Of a stretch of 64,000 nt of DNA, positions 44,521 to 54,444 are shown piece by piece. Within the stretch, counting starts at the first letter, position 1. Each line of letters starts with the position of its first letter. The stretch covers positions 2,852,001-2,916,000 of the forward strand of contig CP092441.1 in assembly GCA_030067835.1 (NCBI GenBank), read 5' to 3'. The DNA is from Chakrabartyella piscis. Lineage in GTDB: Bacteria > Bacillota > Clostridia > Lachnospirales > Anaerotignaceae. Under the pieces are notes generated by a model. That model did no database searches, was not told where the DNA came from, and worked only from the letters and a program-made list of their open reading frames with translations. The translations under genes and the position numbers were made by a program.

Positions 44521-45879
44521 TCAATTTTTGAAACTATGGATTGGAGCTGGAATTCTACCGCCACGATTGATGAATGGTGCACAGCTATATGTATTCACTG
44601 GCATAATGGGAGCATAGCCAAGCAAGCCACCAAATTCAACACTTTGTCCAACGCCACGTCCAATAACAGGAATCAAACGCACTGCTGTTGTTTTGTTATT
44701 GACCATACCAATTGCCGCTTCATCCGCAATGATACCAGAGATGGTTGTTGCTGGTGTATCTCCAGGAATTGCAATCATATCCAAGCCTACAGAACAAACG
44801 CAAGTCATGGCTTCCAATTTTTCCAAGGTCAAAGCCCCTTTTTCTGCTGCGGAAATCATACCATGATCTTCACTGACAGGAATAAACGCACCACTCAAAC
44901 CACCTACATAGGAAGATGCCATAACGCCACCTTTTTTTACATTATCATTGAGCAAAGCCAACGCTGCTGTGGTACCAGGAGCACCAGGTTCTGCAAGTCC
45001 CATTTCTTGGAAGATTTCTGCAATACTATCACCTACTGCTGGAGTGGGTGCCAAAGACAAGTCAATGATACCAAATGGTACATCGAGCAATGCAGATGCT
45101 TCTTGTGCAATCATTTGACCGACACGAGTGATTTTGAATGCTGTTTTCTTCACTTGTTCGCAAAGGGTTTCAAAATCAGCACCACGCACTTCTTCCAAAG
45201 CTTTTTTTACAACACCGGGACCACTGACACCAACGTTGATGGCACAATCGCCTTCACCAACACCATGGAATGCACCTGCCATAAATGGATTATCTTCAAC
45301 TGCGTTACAGAACACAACCAATTTTGCACAACCGATACATTCACGGTCTTTGGTGTATTCCGCTGTTTGCAAAATGATTTCGCCCATTTCTTTCACTGCA
45401 TCCATATTGATGCCGTTTCTGGAAGTACCCACATTCACAGACGCACAAACACGTTCTGTGACAGCCAATGCTTCTGGTAAAGATGCAATCAATTTGCGAT
45501 CGCTTTCTGTGTAGCCTTTTTGTACCAACGCAGAGAATCCACCGATGAAGTTGACACCCACTTTTTTTGCTGCACGATCCAAAGTTTGTGCGATACTTAC
45601 GTAAGAGTCTGTTTCACAGCCAGCTGCTGCAATGGCGATTGGTGTAATGGAGATACGTTTGTTGACCACAGGCACACCGTATTTCTTAGCCAAATCATCG
45701 CCTGTTTTCACCAAGTCTTTTGCATATGTGGTAATTTTATTATAAATCTTCTCATTGAACTTGTCGATATCTGCGTCTGCACAGTCCAACAGACTGATCC
45801 CCATGGTAATGGTACGCACATCCAAGTTCATATCGTCAATCATACGATTGGTTTCCAAAATTTCATTTCTTGTAATCAT
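44521..45879 (-). CDS. UPF0210 (DUF711, PFL-like) family protein
   Basis: A 452-residue cytoplasmic protein of the UPF0210/DUF711 family. Landmarks: [73 protein letters not shown] and the C-terminal [18 protein letters not shown]. The fold relates to glycyl-radical enzymes, but the glycyl-radical site is lacking and the role is unproven. The ACT-domain gene just upstream is the usual partner, probably a ligand sensor for this protein. Confidence 0.9.
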   Translation of the reverse strand: MITRNEILETNRMIDDMNLDVRTITMGISLLDCADADIDKFNEKIYNKITTYAKDLVKTGDDLAKKYGVPVVNKRISITPIAIAAAGCETDSYVSIAQTLDRAAKKVGVNFIGGFSALVQKGYTESDRKLIASLPEALAVTERVCASVNVGTSRNGINMDAVKEMGEIILQTAEYTKDRECIGCAKLVVFCNAVEDNPFMAGAFHGVGEGDCAINVGVSGPGVVKKALEEVRGADFETLCEQVKKTAFKITRVGQMIAQEASALLDVPFGIIDLSLAPTPAVGDSIAEIFQEMGLAEPGAPGTTAALALLNDNVKKGGVMASSYVGGLSGAFIPVSEDHGMISAAEKGALTLEKLEAMTCVCSVGLDMIAIPGDTPATTISGIIADEAAIGMVNNKTTAVRLIPVIGRGVGQSVEFGGLLGYAPIMPVNTYSCAPFINRGGRIPAPIHSFKN

Positions 45880-46145
45880 AATATCCTCCTAAAGGTCAAA
45901 AGATAAAGATCAAAATCAAGACCGCGGACTCTGTCCACACCTGTAAGCCTTTAAAAAGGCTTAACCTAAACTTTATTGCCACTGCTCATTCTGACCAGTG
46001 GAGGTGATATAGTATTTGGTTCAATAAGAATTTTCTATTCTCCTAAACCTACGGTCAAGGCAAGCCATGACCCTACAAAACCTTTATCTATTCTTTGTCG
46101 CATCCAACATCCCAAGGTCTTATCTTTTGACTTTGTCTTTTGTTC
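45880..46145. other. Spacer between UPF0237 and UPF0210 genes with partial flanking inverted repeats
   Basis: 266 bp with no gene. GTCAAAAGATAAAGA near 45893 and TCTTATCTTTTGAC near 46117 are imperfect inverted repeats. Inside lie AAGCCTTT/AAAGGCTT and CCACTG/CAGTGG hairpins and one REP-like palindrome (GGTCA/TGACC with CTAC, about 46048-46073). Confidence 0.5.
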
Positions 46146-46418
46146 TTAAATTCTATGCATTGCATCAAAGATTGCGGTATGTTGCACTTTGATTTTGAGT
46201 CCCATTGCATCGCCAGCTGCTGCCAACTCTTCGCCCATTGCTTCAAATGTCACATTTGCTTTTGCAATATCCACCACCATAACCATGTTAAAATATGTAT
46301 CTACAATGGTTTGGGAAATATCGAGAATATTCACGTTTTGACCTGCCAAGATAGTACATACTTTTGCTGTAATACCTACTTGGTCGTTGCCCAATACTGT
46401 AATGACTGCTTTTTCCAT
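46146..46418 (-). CDS. ACT-domain protein, UPF0237
   Basis: A 90-residue single ACT domain (KAVITVLGNDQVGITAKVCT; VNILDISQTIVDTYFNMVMV), a fold that binds amino acids or similar small ligands. AGGGCG-type site TTTGGAGGGC precedes the ATG at 46418. It is conserved beside UPF0210 genes across bacteria and archaea, suggesting joint function. Confidence 0.9.
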   Translation of the reverse strand: MEKAVITVLGNDQVGITAKVCTILAGQNVNILDISQTIVDTYFNMVMVVDIAKANVTFEAMGEELAAAGDAMGLKIKVQHTAIFDAMHRI

Positions 46419-46578
46419 TTTGTTCGCCCTCCAAAGTCTTTTGTACACGAATGATATTTTCTTAAACTGTAATGTACCACATTTTCCTTCGTTTGTCTAG
46501 TTTGAATTTATTACGGGCGTACACATAGGTATGCCCCTACAATTATAAAGGATGGTTTCCTGTTCCATTCAATTACCA

Positions 46579-47129
46579 TTATAGGCACATTGCCACAAGC
46601 ATATTTGCTCCATATGCCACAGCTCTTAACAATACATACCCTATGATCATACGCAAAACAACCTTATTATCTTCCACTTCATAAGAAATACCTGCATCCC
46701 AGACCAATTCGCCTTCTTTGCATTTGCCATAACTTTTGTATTGGCGGTATAAATCATATAAAGGAATACAATATCCCATACCATGTTTAAACACAGAATA
46801 GGTACGTTTTTTTGCTGCTTCCAAGGTCAGTTTCTCACCATCTGCATCCAACACTCGAATGCCAAAAATTCGTTTGCCAATGGTGGTACCTAATTTCGCA
46901 ATCATAATAGGTTCCAAGAAAAGCACCACAAGGTATCCCAGATACAATTCTATGAAGCTATCAAAGAATACAATGATACCACCTAGGGCGCTAGAATCGC
47001 ACCGATAATTGCACCATAGATGGAGGTATCCAAACCCCTTGACCACAATCTACGCCAAGGGATTCTACCTTCTTGTGTTGGGTAGGTTGTTATAGTTTCT
47101 TCCAATGTTGTCATTTGTATTTCTTCCAT
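46579..47129 (-). pseudogene. RDD-family membrane protein, frameshifted
   Basis: A good start at 47129 (GGAGGG upstream) encodes MEEIQMTTLEETITT to PWRRLWSRGLDTSIYGAIIG, the RDD signature, then hits TAG at 46983 in CTAGCGCCCTAG. The rest, ALGGIIVFFDSFIELYLGYL, LGTTIGKRIFGIRVLDADGE and two more helices, continues in another frame to 46579. A one-step frame change near 46985-47000 would restore a protein of about 180 residues. RDD proteins are small polytopic membrane proteins linked to transport or stress. It may be a recent mutation or an assembly error. Confidence 0.8.
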
Positions 47130-47333
47130 AATAATGCCCTCCGTTTGATTATGATATTACGGGCGACCATGTCATCATTTTGCAAGCAAAATCACCTACG
47201 GTGACCACCATATCTTTGGTGGCGAGAGGTACACCCCTACAAGGTAATATTCCCATTTGTCATTCTGAACGCAGTGAAGAATCTTATTTTTCAGGATGGG
47301 GAACCCATCCCCTACAAAGTGCATTGTTTGTTA
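47130..47333. repeat. REP palindromes and a GAACGCAGTGAAGAATCTTA repeat
   Basis: A degenerate copy near 47161-47245, a half palindrome of the second family at 47259-47288 and a REP copy at 47296-47322 (GGATGGGG/CCCATCCC with CTAC). No gene. Confidence 0.7.
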
Positions 47334-47909
47334 TTATTTTTCGTTTCTTGCAGTTCTTGGTTGTGGTTTTTTGAGATCTTGTGCAAATATGGTGCGATAG
47401 AACAAGTCTGTGCCACGTCGTTTGCTTTCCATCAATACAATACGCTCCACAGGAATTGTAATAGGTTCTAGTCGAACTGCCTTTTGCACATCGGTATATC
47501 CCCTTTGTGGTTCCACATCACGACCAAGGGTGATATGGAGTGCTTGCCCTTTTTTATCACGAGCAAAGCCTTGACGTTCCATGCTTTTGCTAAGTCCAAA
47601 GAATAATCTTTCTAAAGATGTACTTTTCTTGAGTCCTGCCCACAAAACACCTCTATCCCCTTTGCCAAAGAATCCCAAACGATCCAATTGCAAGGTAAAT
47701 GCTTTGTTTCTTTGTGCTGTTTCAAACATAGCTTCTTTGATGTATTCCACATCAGATGGAGCAATTTCTCCAAGGACTTGTACATTCAAATGAATGTTAT
47801 TTTGTGGTGTATAGCTACCACGTCTACAAAACTTTTGTGTTTCTTGTTGCACAGTTGCCAAATATTCTTTGACTTCTGGTGCCAATTCAATTGCGATAAA
47901 ACACCGCAT
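47334..47909 (-). CDS. thpR: RNA 2',3'-cyclic phosphodiesterase (2H family)
   Basis: A 191-residue protein of the 2H phosphoesterase family, which hydrolyses or ligates 2',5'/2',3' RNA ends. It starts RCFIAIELAPEVKEYL as ThpR proteins do. The second catalytic motif is normal (ALHITLGR, H-x-T), but the first reads NIHLNVQVLGE, with Asn where Thr is usual. The C-terminal basic tail is extra. It lies alone between REP clusters. Confidence 0.85.
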   Translation of the reverse strand: MRCFIAIELAPEVKEYLATVQQETQKFCRRGSYTPQNNIHLNVQVLGEIAPSDVEYIKEAMFETAQRNKAFTLQLDRLGFFGKGDRGVLWAGLKKSTSLERLFFGLSKSMERQGFARDKKGQALHITLGRDVEPQRGYTDVQKAVRLEPITIPVERIVLMESKRRGTDLFYRTIFAQDLKKPQPRTARNEK

Positions 47910-48070
47910 AGTGTAACCTCCTTCAATTTATACCTATAAAAACGGAACGGTCAAGACCGTTCCCTACAGTAAAATTCATATTGTATGGATAGATTCCATA
48001 TCCACCCGTTTGTTGATACAGTTGATCTATTGTAGGGGCAGATTCCATATCTGCCCGTTTGTTTGTTTTC
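47910..48070. repeat. Two REP-like palindromes downstream of transketolase
   Basis: Copies at about 47942-47972 (GGAACGGTC/GACCGTTCC with CTAC) and 48031-48060 (GTAGGGGCAGAT/ATCTGCCC). The second lies right behind the tkt stop codon and could act as its transcript end. Confidence 0.8.
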
Positions 48071-50047
48071 TTATTTCACCAAAGCCAATGCTTTTTCTAC
48101 CACTGCTTCTACAGTGAAGCCATATGCTTTGAACAATTCACCAGCTGGAGCAGAAGCACCAAATCCATCCATACAGATCATGTCGCCATCCAAGCCAATG
48201 TATTTATGCCATCCAAAATCACAAGCAGCTTCTACAGCCAATCTTGCACGTACTGCTTTTGGCATAACGCTTTCTTTGTATTCAGCAGATTGTGCATCAT
48301 ACAAGTCCAAACTAGGCATACTGATGACTCTTGCTTTCACACCTTGTTCTGCCAAAACATCGTACGCTTTGTAAACAAGTTCCACTTCAGAACCACTTGC
48401 CATCAACAATACATCTGGTGTACCAGCACAATCACGAAGCACATAGCCACCTTTGATTGCATCTTTGCCAGTACCTTCCAAAGAAGGCAAGTTTTGTCTG
48501 GTCAATACCAAAGCGGTTGGTGTTGTAGTTTTGGTCAAAGCTGTATACCAACCAGCTGCTGTTTCTCTTGTATCACATGGTCTAAATGCTGTGTAATTTG
48601 GAATGCTACGAAGCATTGCCAATTGTTCGATTGGTTGATGAGTTGGACCATCTTCACCAACACCGATGCTATCGTGTGTGAAGATACTGATGACAGGCAA
48701 TCCCATCAAGCTTTCCATTCTAAGACCAGCTTTCATATAATCTGCAAATACAAAGAATCCAGCAATATATGGACGCAAACCACCATGTACAGCGATACCA
48801 TTTGCCATTGCTGTCATTGCAAATTCACGCACACCAAAATGCAAGTTGGAACCAGCTGGATTTTCTTTGCTGTAGTATTCTCTATCTTTCATCAAAGATT
48901 TATTGGAAGGTGCCAAGTCAGCAGAACCACCAAAGAGATTTGGCACTACTTTTGCCACTTTTTGCAATACTTTTTCAGATGTAACACGAGTTGCCACACT
49001 GCCTTCATCCATCCAGAAATCTTCATCTGCAAGCAAGTCTACAGGCAATTCTTCGCTGAACCAAACGCCATATTCTTTTGCAAGTTCTGGGTTTTTCGTT
49101 GCATAGTCTGCAAAGAGTGCATTCCAAGCTGCTTCTTTTTGTTCTGCTTCTACCCTCCAAGCTACCATATGTGCTTTCACTTCTTCTGGAATGTAGAATT
49201 CTTCTTCAGACCAGCCAAAGTTTGCTTTCATTGCTGCCAACTCATCTTTGCCAAGAGGTTCCCCATGAGCAGATGCTTTGCCTTGTTTGTTTGGCGCACC
49301 AAAACCAATCAATGTATTGACTTTGATGAGTGCTGGTTTGTCAGTTGCTTTTGCTTCTGCAATGGTTGCTTCCAAAGCATCCAAATCGTTGCCATCAGCC
49401 ACTTCAAATACATCCCAACCATATGCTGCAAAACGAGCTTTTACATCTTCTGTAAAGGCAACATCTGTATCGCCTTCGATTGTGATTTTATTGGAATCAT
49501 ACACCAAAACCAATTTGGAAAGACCCATTGTGCCTGCCAAAGAAGCCGCTTCAGAAGCAACACCTTCTTGCAAACAACCATCACCACAAAGAGCAAATGT
49601 ATAGTGATCCACCACTTTGTGATCTGCTGTATTGAATTTTGCTGCCAAGTGGCTTTCTGCCAATGCCATACCAACAGCATTTGCAATCCCTTGACCCAAA
49701 GGTCCAGTTGTCACTTCCACACCAACGGTATGTTTGTATTCTGGGTGACCTGCTGTCAAAGAATCTTTTTGACGGAAGTTTTTCAAATCATCTGTTGTCA
49801 AGCCATAGCCAAATACACAAAGCATGGAATACAACAATGCAGAACCATGACCTGCTGACAAAACGAAACGATCTCTATTGTGCCAAGTTGGATTTTTTGG
49901 ATTTACATTCATTGTTTTTGCCCAAAGTGCATATGCTGCTGGAGCTGCACCCAAAGGAAGTCCTGGATGTCCACTATTTGCTTTTTGGATTGCTTCTGCA
50001 GAAAGTACACGCAAAGTATTGATGCTCAATTGATCAATTTGATTCAT
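48071..50047 (-). CDS. tkt: Transketolase
   Basis: A 658-residue single-chain enzyme of the pentose phosphate pathway, moving two-carbon units between sugar phosphates with thiamine diphosphate. Motifs: SGHPGLPLGAAPAAYALW, GPLGQGIANAVGMA, the ThDP site CGDGCLQEGVASEA, and in the pyrimidine domain HDSIGVGEDGPTHQP and RPCDTRETAAGW. GGAGGAG is six bases before the ATG at 50047. It stands alone; the anaerobe may use it mainly for making ribose 5-phosphate. Confidence 0.96.
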   Translation of the reverse strand: MNQIDQLSINTLRVLSAEAIQKANSGHPGLPLGAAPAAYALWAKTMNVNPKNPTWHNRDRFVLSAGHGSALLYSMLCVFGYGLTTDDLKNFRQKDSLTAGHPEYKHTVGVEVTTGPLGQGIANAVGMALAESHLAAKFNTADHKVVDHYTFALCGDGCLQEGVASEAASLAGTMGLSKLVLVYDSNKITIEGDTDVAFTEDVKARFAAYGWDVFEVADGNDLDALEATIAEAKATDKPALIKVNTLIGFGAPNKQGKASAHGEPLGKDELAAMKANFGWSEEEFYIPEEVKAHMVAWRVEAEQKEAAWNALFADYATKNPELAKEYGVWFSEELPVDLLADEDFWMDEGSVATRVTSEKVLQKVAKVVPNLFGGSADLAPSNKSLMKDREYYSKENPAGSNLHFGVREFAMTAMANGIAVHGGLRPYIAGFFVFADYMKAGLRMESLMGLPVISIFTHDSIGVGEDGPTHQPIEQLAMLRSIPNYTAFRPCDTRETAAGWYTALTKTTTPTALVLTRQNLPSLEGTGKDAIKGGYVLRDCAGTPDVLLMASGSEVELVYKAYDVLAEQGVKARVISMPSLDLYDAQSAEYKESVMPKAVRARLAVEAACDFGWHKYIGLDGDMICMDGFGASAPAGELFKAYGFTVEAVVEKALALVK

Positions 50048-50382
50048 ATGGTTCTCCTCCATTGTCATTGGTTTCTATTATAATCAGGGATTTTCTTTTC
50101 ATTTGCCAGTTTTATATATATCTCTTTTATTGTATCCAAAAACCTATGGAAAAGCAATGATTTTAGGGACAAACTTTCTAAAATTTATCTTACGAAAAAT
50201 GCGGGATGGGAAACCTTTTTTACCTTTGCCACAATACCCCTATTGGTTTGCGACGGTTCAGACGGTACGATGAGGGCATCGCACCCTACGATTGTATACC
50301 CAAATTCCTGTCCTTCCGAATGCAATGAGGAATCTTTGGCGGTTCAGGCGGAACAGTCAAGACTGTTCCCTACAATTGCAAC
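50048..50382. repeat. Gene-free region with two REP-like palindromes
   Basis: Copies at about 50268-50295 (GATGAGGGCATCGC with CCCTAC) and 50350-50376 (GGAACAGTC/GACTGTTCC with CTAC), and a degraded half palindrome of the second family near 50310-50340. 50048-50220 is AT-rich with no recognisable feature beyond the expected tkt promoter. Confidence 0.75.
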
Positions 50383-50406
50383 AAAAAAGAGGCAGAACTC
50401 CGCCCC
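50383..50406 (-). terminator. Terminator of thrC
   Basis: Stem GGGGCGG/TGCCTC with G-T pairs and loop AGTT, then six T residues, 20 bases after the thrC stop. Confidence 0.75.
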
Positions 50407-50426
50407 TTTTCCTCATTTATCTAATC

Positions 50427-51893
50427 TTACAACAAATATCCTTTGACAAATTCTTGGATTTTTGTTTTTTCACACACATTTTTATGCAAGATTTCTCTGG
50501 TTTCAATACCACGAATTGGTTCTGGAATTGCAACGCCGCTAATCTTTGCCAATTCATCCATCAATACAAATGCATCTTCTGTTTTATATTTGTCATCCAT
50601 TGCCATCATAACATCTTTTGTGAATTTATATGGACTTGCTGTGGAAACAATGACCGTAGGTGTATTGTCGCCAGTTGCTTCTTTATATTTTTTGTATGCT
50701 GCATAACCAACTGCTGTATGGGTATCCATCACATAGCCTGTTTTACCAAAGAAGTCTTTGATGGCTGTGTAGGTTTCTGCTTCTGTTGCGTATTCCCCTG
50801 TGATTTTGCTTTCTTTGATTTCCACTGAATATTTACCTTCTGTTTGCAAACGTGTCATTTCTTCTTTAGTCAAGTCTTGACCCACCATATGAGAAATCAA
50901 ACGTTCCAAATTGCTGGAAATCAAAATATCCATAGAAGGAGATACGGTTACGTGGAATTCTCTGTTTCTATCGTATGTACCTGTTTGGAAGAAATCATAA
51001 AGGACTTTATTGTCATTGGAGGCACACACAAAGTGACCCACTGGAAGTCCCATTTTCATTGCATACCATCCTGCCAAAATATCACCAAAGTTACCTGTTG
51101 GTACAGAGAAGTTGATGGATTCACCCATAGATAAACCACCTTGTTTCACTGCTTGCAAATATGCATGGAAGTAGTACACAATTTGTGGTACCAAACGCCC
51201 AATGTTGATGGAGTTTGCAGAAGAGAATACATAACCCCTTGCTTCCAATTCTGCTGCCAATTCCACATCGGTAAAGATTTGTTTCACTGCTGTTTGTGCA
51301 TCATCAAAATTACCCAAGATGCCTACAACACAGGTGTTTTTACCTTCTTGTGTGGTCATTTGCAATTTTTGCACTGGACTTACGCCATCTTCTGGGAAGA
51401 ACACAATGATTTTGGTACCTTCTACATCTGCAAAACCTTCCAATGCAGCTTTTCCTGTATCGCCAGAAGTTGCAGTCAAGATTACGATTTCTTTGTCAAT
51501 GCCTTCTCTTTTGGCTGCTGTTTTCATCAAATAAGGCAAAATAGACAATGCCATATCTTTGAATGCCAAGGTTCTACCGTGGAACAACTCCAAGAAGTAT
51601 GCATCGCCCTTTTGTACAAGTGGTGCAATTTCTTTGGTATCAAATTTTTCATCATATGCACCATCAATGCAGGCTCTCAATTCTTCATCTGTAAAATCTA
51701 CAAATTTACGCAACACTGTAAATGCAAGGTCTTGGTAAGAAAGCTTTGCCAATTCCTCCAAAGGTGTGTCCATAGTTGGAATTTCTGCTGGAATATACAA
51801 ACCACCGTCTGCACAAATCCCTTTTAAAATCGCTTCTGATGCAGATGCTTGGATGGATGCATCTCTTGTGCCAATATATGTAACATGTTTCAT
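50427..51893 (-). CDS. thrC: Threonine synthase
   Basis: A 488-residue PLP enzyme converting O-phosphohomoserine to threonine. N-terminal ICADGGLYIPAEIPTM and the PLP lysine in ELFHGRTLAFKDMALS (about residue 110) are typical of the long class; TATSGDTGKAALEGF and SVPTGNFGDILAGWYA bind phosphate and cofactor. Start at 51893 with GAGAGGAG upstream. No T-box or other riboswitch was recognised in the 290-bp upstream region. Confidence 0.95.
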   Translation of the reverse strand: MKHVTYIGTRDASIQASASEAILKGICADGGLYIPAEIPTMDTPLEELAKLSYQDLAFTVLRKFVDFTDEELRACIDGAYDEKFDTKEIAPLVQKGDAYFLELFHGRTLAFKDMALSILPYLMKTAAKREGIDKEIVILTATSGDTGKAALEGFADVEGTKIIVFFPEDGVSPVQKLQMTTQEGKNTCVVGILGNFDDAQTAVKQIFTDVELAAELEARGYVFSSANSINIGRLVPQIVYYFHAYLQAVKQGGLSMGESINFSVPTGNFGDILAGWYAMKMGLPVGHFVCASNDNKVLYDFFQTGTYDRNREFHVTVSPSMDILISSNLERLISHMVGQDLTKEEMTRLQTEGKYSVEIKESKITGEYATEAETYTAIKDFFGKTGYVMDTHTAVGYAAYKKYKEATGDNTPTVIVSTASPYKFTKDVMMAMDDKYKTEDAFVLMDELAKISGVAIPEPIRGIETREILHKNVCEKTKIQEFVKGYLL

Positions 51894-52183
51894 GTGTAAG
51901 CTCCTCTCATGTATGCTAGTTTTTCCATTATCTCTATTGTACAAAATTTTTTCTGTTTGTCAATTAAAAAATACATTTGTCCACATAAAAGAGACATTCA
52001 CCCTTTCATTTTAAAGATTTCTACCAATTCCCTGAAAAAAAGTTCTTTCATAATTCATCACACGTGAAAAAAATATCATTCAATTAAATTTTCTATAAAA
52101 ATCCAAAATTTCACTTTACAAATTCACATGAATCATAGTAATATTAATTACATTAAATGTGTTTTATGTTCTAGGAGGTATGT

Positions 52184-52867
52184 ATGGGAAAAGCAAATTG
52201 GAAACCTGGTACGGTTTTATACCCTGTTCCAGCAGTTATGGTTTCTTGTGGTACAATGGAGTCACCCAATGTGATTACCGTTGCATGGACAGGTACCATC
52301 AATAGCGACCCTGCAATGACATATGTTTCCATTAGACCCTCCAGACACTCCTTTGATTTGATCAAAGAATCTGGTGAATTTGTCATCAATTTGGTGACCA
52401 AGGATTTGGCTTATGCATGTGATTATTGTGGTGTGAAAAGCGGTCGTGATCTCAATAAATTTGAAGAAATGAAGTTAACGCCAAAAAAAGGTGAACAGGT
52501 GGATGCTCCTATCATATATGAATCTCCAGTGAACATTGAATGTAAGGTCAAAGAGATTATTCCCCTTGGTACCCATCATATGTTCCTTGGCGAAGTGGTT
52601 TCTGTCAGTGTCAGCGATGAATATTTGGACGAAACAGGCAAATTCCATTTCAACAAAACAGAGCCCATCTGCTATTCACATGGTGGTTATTATACTCTTG
52701 GTGAACAACTGGGAACCTTTGGATATTCTGTGAAAAAGCCAGTGACAACCTCACAAAAAACAAAGGCATATCCCAAGAAATCCAGCATAGAGTGTAAAAA
52801 AGAAGAAGCAAAACACAGCAAAAAAATTCAAGCAAAAAACAGCCGTAAAAAGCAAAAACATCAATAA
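52184..52867 (+). CDS. Flavin reductase family protein
   Basis: A 227-residue protein with an FMN-binding split barrel (VMVSCGTMESPNVITVAWTG; SFDLIKESGEFVINLVTKDL; LGEVVSVSVSDEYLDETGKF), as in DIM6/NTAB flavin reductases and flavoredoxins that pass electrons through FMN. The last 40 residues are a Lys-rich, low-complexity tail that is not part of the family. AGGAGG precedes the ATG. Probably co-transcribed with the small acidic protein that follows after 39 bases. Confidence 0.88.
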   Translation: MGKANWKPGTVLYPVPAVMVSCGTMESPNVITVAWTGTINSDPAMTYVSIRPSRHSFDLIKESGEFVINLVTKDLAYACDYCGVKSGRDLNKFEEMKLTPKKGEQVDAPIIYESPVNIECKVKEIIPLGTHHMFLGEVVSVSVSDEYLDETGKFHFNKTEPICYSHGGYYTLGEQLGTFGYSVKKPVTTSQKTKAYPKKSSIECKKEEAKHSKKIQAKNSRKKQKHQ

Positions 52868-52906
52868 ATATAAGAAAGAACAAGGTTTTTAAGGAGGCAA
52901 TCGATT

Positions 52907-53140
52907 ATGTTACATATCGAAGAAGTAAACATCTATTCCGTAGACAAAGGTGACGATAGTTGGGCAATTGAAGGTGAAATTCTATTTGAGGATGATATTA
53001 CTGCACCTTTTGAGGCAAGCTATCTCGCAGACGAAGACGAATTGGAAAGTTTGTCTGTTGAATTGGAAATGGACGAAACCTTCAATCGCAGTGCTCTCAA
53101 AGAATGGATTGTAAAAGCAGCAAACGAATATGAAGAATAA
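52907..53140 (+). CDS. Small acidic protein of unknown function
   Basis: A 77-residue protein with about 24 Asp/Glu and few basic residues (VDKGDDSWAIEGEILFEDDI; SALKEWIVKAANEYEE). Predicted as a small alpha/beta domain. AAGGAGG precedes the ATG. It is downstream of the flavin reductase gene, whose basic tail it might complement; that is a guess. A terminator follows. Confidence 0.65.
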   Translation: MLHIEEVNIYSVDKGDDSWAIEGEILFEDDITAPFEASYLADEDELESLSVELEMDETFNRSALKEWIVKAANEYEE

Positions 53141-53152
53141 GGGCAACCTTCC

Positions 53153-53183
53153 AAAGAACGGTATTTGATATCGTTCTTTTTTT
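53153..53183 (+). terminator. Terminator after the small acidic protein gene
   Basis: Eight-pair stem AAAGAACG/CGTTCTTT, loop containing GATAT, and a run of seven T residues. Confidence 0.88.
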
Positions 53184-53430
53184 ATGGAAAAATCCACATC
53201 ATAAAAGAAACATTATTTACGTAGGGGTTGATGCCCACATCAACCCTAATGCAATAGACTGATATGTAAAGATCAGGTCGATGTAGGCATCGACCTCTAC
53301 AGTATGAATTGCAAGCACCATTCAATTCTTAATCTGGAAATTTCCTTAAATCTTTCTAAAACTTTGGCAGATGGCTACACAGTCCATCTGCTTTTTGGTA
53401 TACTAGAAAAAACGCCTTTTGGAGGTTCCC
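53184..53430. repeat. REP-like palindromes with GATGTGG/CATCGAC stems
   Basis: Copies at about 53221-53250 (GTAGGGGTTGATG/CATCAACCC) and 53275-53302 (GGTCGATG/CATCGACC with a CTAC foot). The rest is the upstream region of the YdcF-like gene. Confidence 0.75.
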
Positions 53431-54207
53431 ATGAATCCACGTAAAAAACACATTTTATATTGCATCAGCATCATCCTACTGTTATATGGTTTGGGGACTG
53501 CTGTTTTCACATTGACTGCAACTGGAAGTATGGTCATTATCTTTTTTGGTTTGCTTTTTTATTTCTATACCCTTTTCTACAACCAAATTCATATTTTGTG
53601 TCAGCAAAAACCTTGGAGATACCTATACCTTTTCGTAAAAACAGGGTTCTATATTTTTTGTATCACCTTTTTGATACACACCATCACCATCACGAAGGAA
53701 ACATTGGTGCAACCAGAACAAGAAGCAGATGCCATCATTGTTTTGGGTGCTGGTTTGATTGGTGAAGATGTTTCTCTTTCATTGGCAAGTAGATTGGATA
53801 CTGCTGCTGCATATCACCAAGCACATCCTAATTCTGTAATTGTGGTTTCTGGCGGTCAAGGTGAAAACGAAATTGTCACAGAAGCCTATGCCATGTCCAA
53901 ATATTTGCAAAACACATATGATATTGGAAGCGATTCCATTTTGTTAGAAGAACAATCCACCAGAACCACAGAAAATTTCCAATATTCCAAACGCATTTTA
54001 GATGAGCATTTTGATGGAGATTACACTGCTATCTTTGTGACCAATGATTTTCATGTGTACAGATCTGAATTGCTGGCAGATTTGGCTGGTTTGGAAGCAG
54101 AAGGAATTTCTGCACCCAGTCCATGGTATTTGTTGCCCAATTATTATGTACGTGAATATTTTGCTCTCATCAAGTATCGTTTGGTGGATGCTCCGTTTTG
54201 GGTATAA
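53431..54207 (+). CDS. YdcF-like DUF218 membrane protein
   Basis: A 258-residue protein: three N-terminal transmembrane helices (LYCISIILLLYGLGTAVFTL onward) and a C-terminal DUF218 domain with DAIIVLGAGLIGEDVSLSLA, VIVVSGGQGENEIVTEAYAM, ILLEEQSTRTTENFQYSKRI and the VTNDFHVYRS motif. The family includes the SanA and ElyC envelope proteins; biochemical activity is not settled. GGAGG precedes the chosen ATG at 53431. Confidence 0.88.
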   Translation: MNPRKKHILYCISIILLLYGLGTAVFTLTATGSMVIIFFGLLFYFYTLFYNQIHILCQQKPWRYLYLFVKTGFYIFCITFLIHTITITKETLVQPEQEADAIIVLGAGLIGEDVSLSLASRLDTAAAYHQAHPNSVIVVSGGQGENEIVTEAYAMSKYLQNTYDIGSDSILLEEQSTRTTENFQYSKRILDEHFDGDYTAIFVTNDFHVYRSELLADLAGLEAEGISAPSPWYLLPNYYVREYFALIKYRLVDAPFWV

Positions 54208-54444
54208 ATGGATATTCGCTTTTGGGTGGATATGGAATCCACCCCTACAAGGATATCGCCTGTTTTTCTTTGTCATCCTGAACGCAGTGAAGGATCTTAA
54301 GATTCTTCGTCGTTTCACTCCTCTGAATGACAGACCTACAGACTACTATTTTGTCATCCTGAATATTTGACGCTTGCGTCAAAGAGTGAAGGATCTTAAG
54401 ATTCTTCGTCACTTTGTTCTTTTGAATGACAAAGCATCTTCATT
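54208..54444. repeat. REP palindrome and two tandem GAACGCAGTGAAGGATCTTA-type palindromes
   Basis: REP copy at about 54223-54249 (GGGTGGATATGGAATCCACCC with CTAC). Two 60-80 bp imperfect palindromes follow, 54272-54334 and 54350-54431, both centred on GATCTTAAGATTC and bounded by TGTCAT/ATGACA. The second has an extra TTTGACG-CTTG-CGTCAAA hairpin nested in its left arm. Confidence 0.8.

Noticed and set aside
44378-45480. Plus-strand frames across the REP cluster and UPF0210 gene
   Set aside because: They arise from palindromes and the antisense of a clear gene.
45880-46145. Insertion element between UPF0237 and UPF0210 genes
   Set aside because: The flanking inverted repeats are short and imperfect and no clear boundaries or target duplication could be defined.
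48059-49858. A 599-codon open frame antisense to transketolase
   Set aside because: Its product is Cys/His/Phe-rich with no family features, and it has no ribosome-binding site; it follows from the codon bias of the tkt strand. Similar long antisense frames over the adhesin, mutS2 and ribosomal genes were dropped for the same reason.
51894-52183. T-box leader upstream of thrC
   Set aside because: No T-box sequence (TGGNACCGCG) or specifier-like stem was found on the minus strand.
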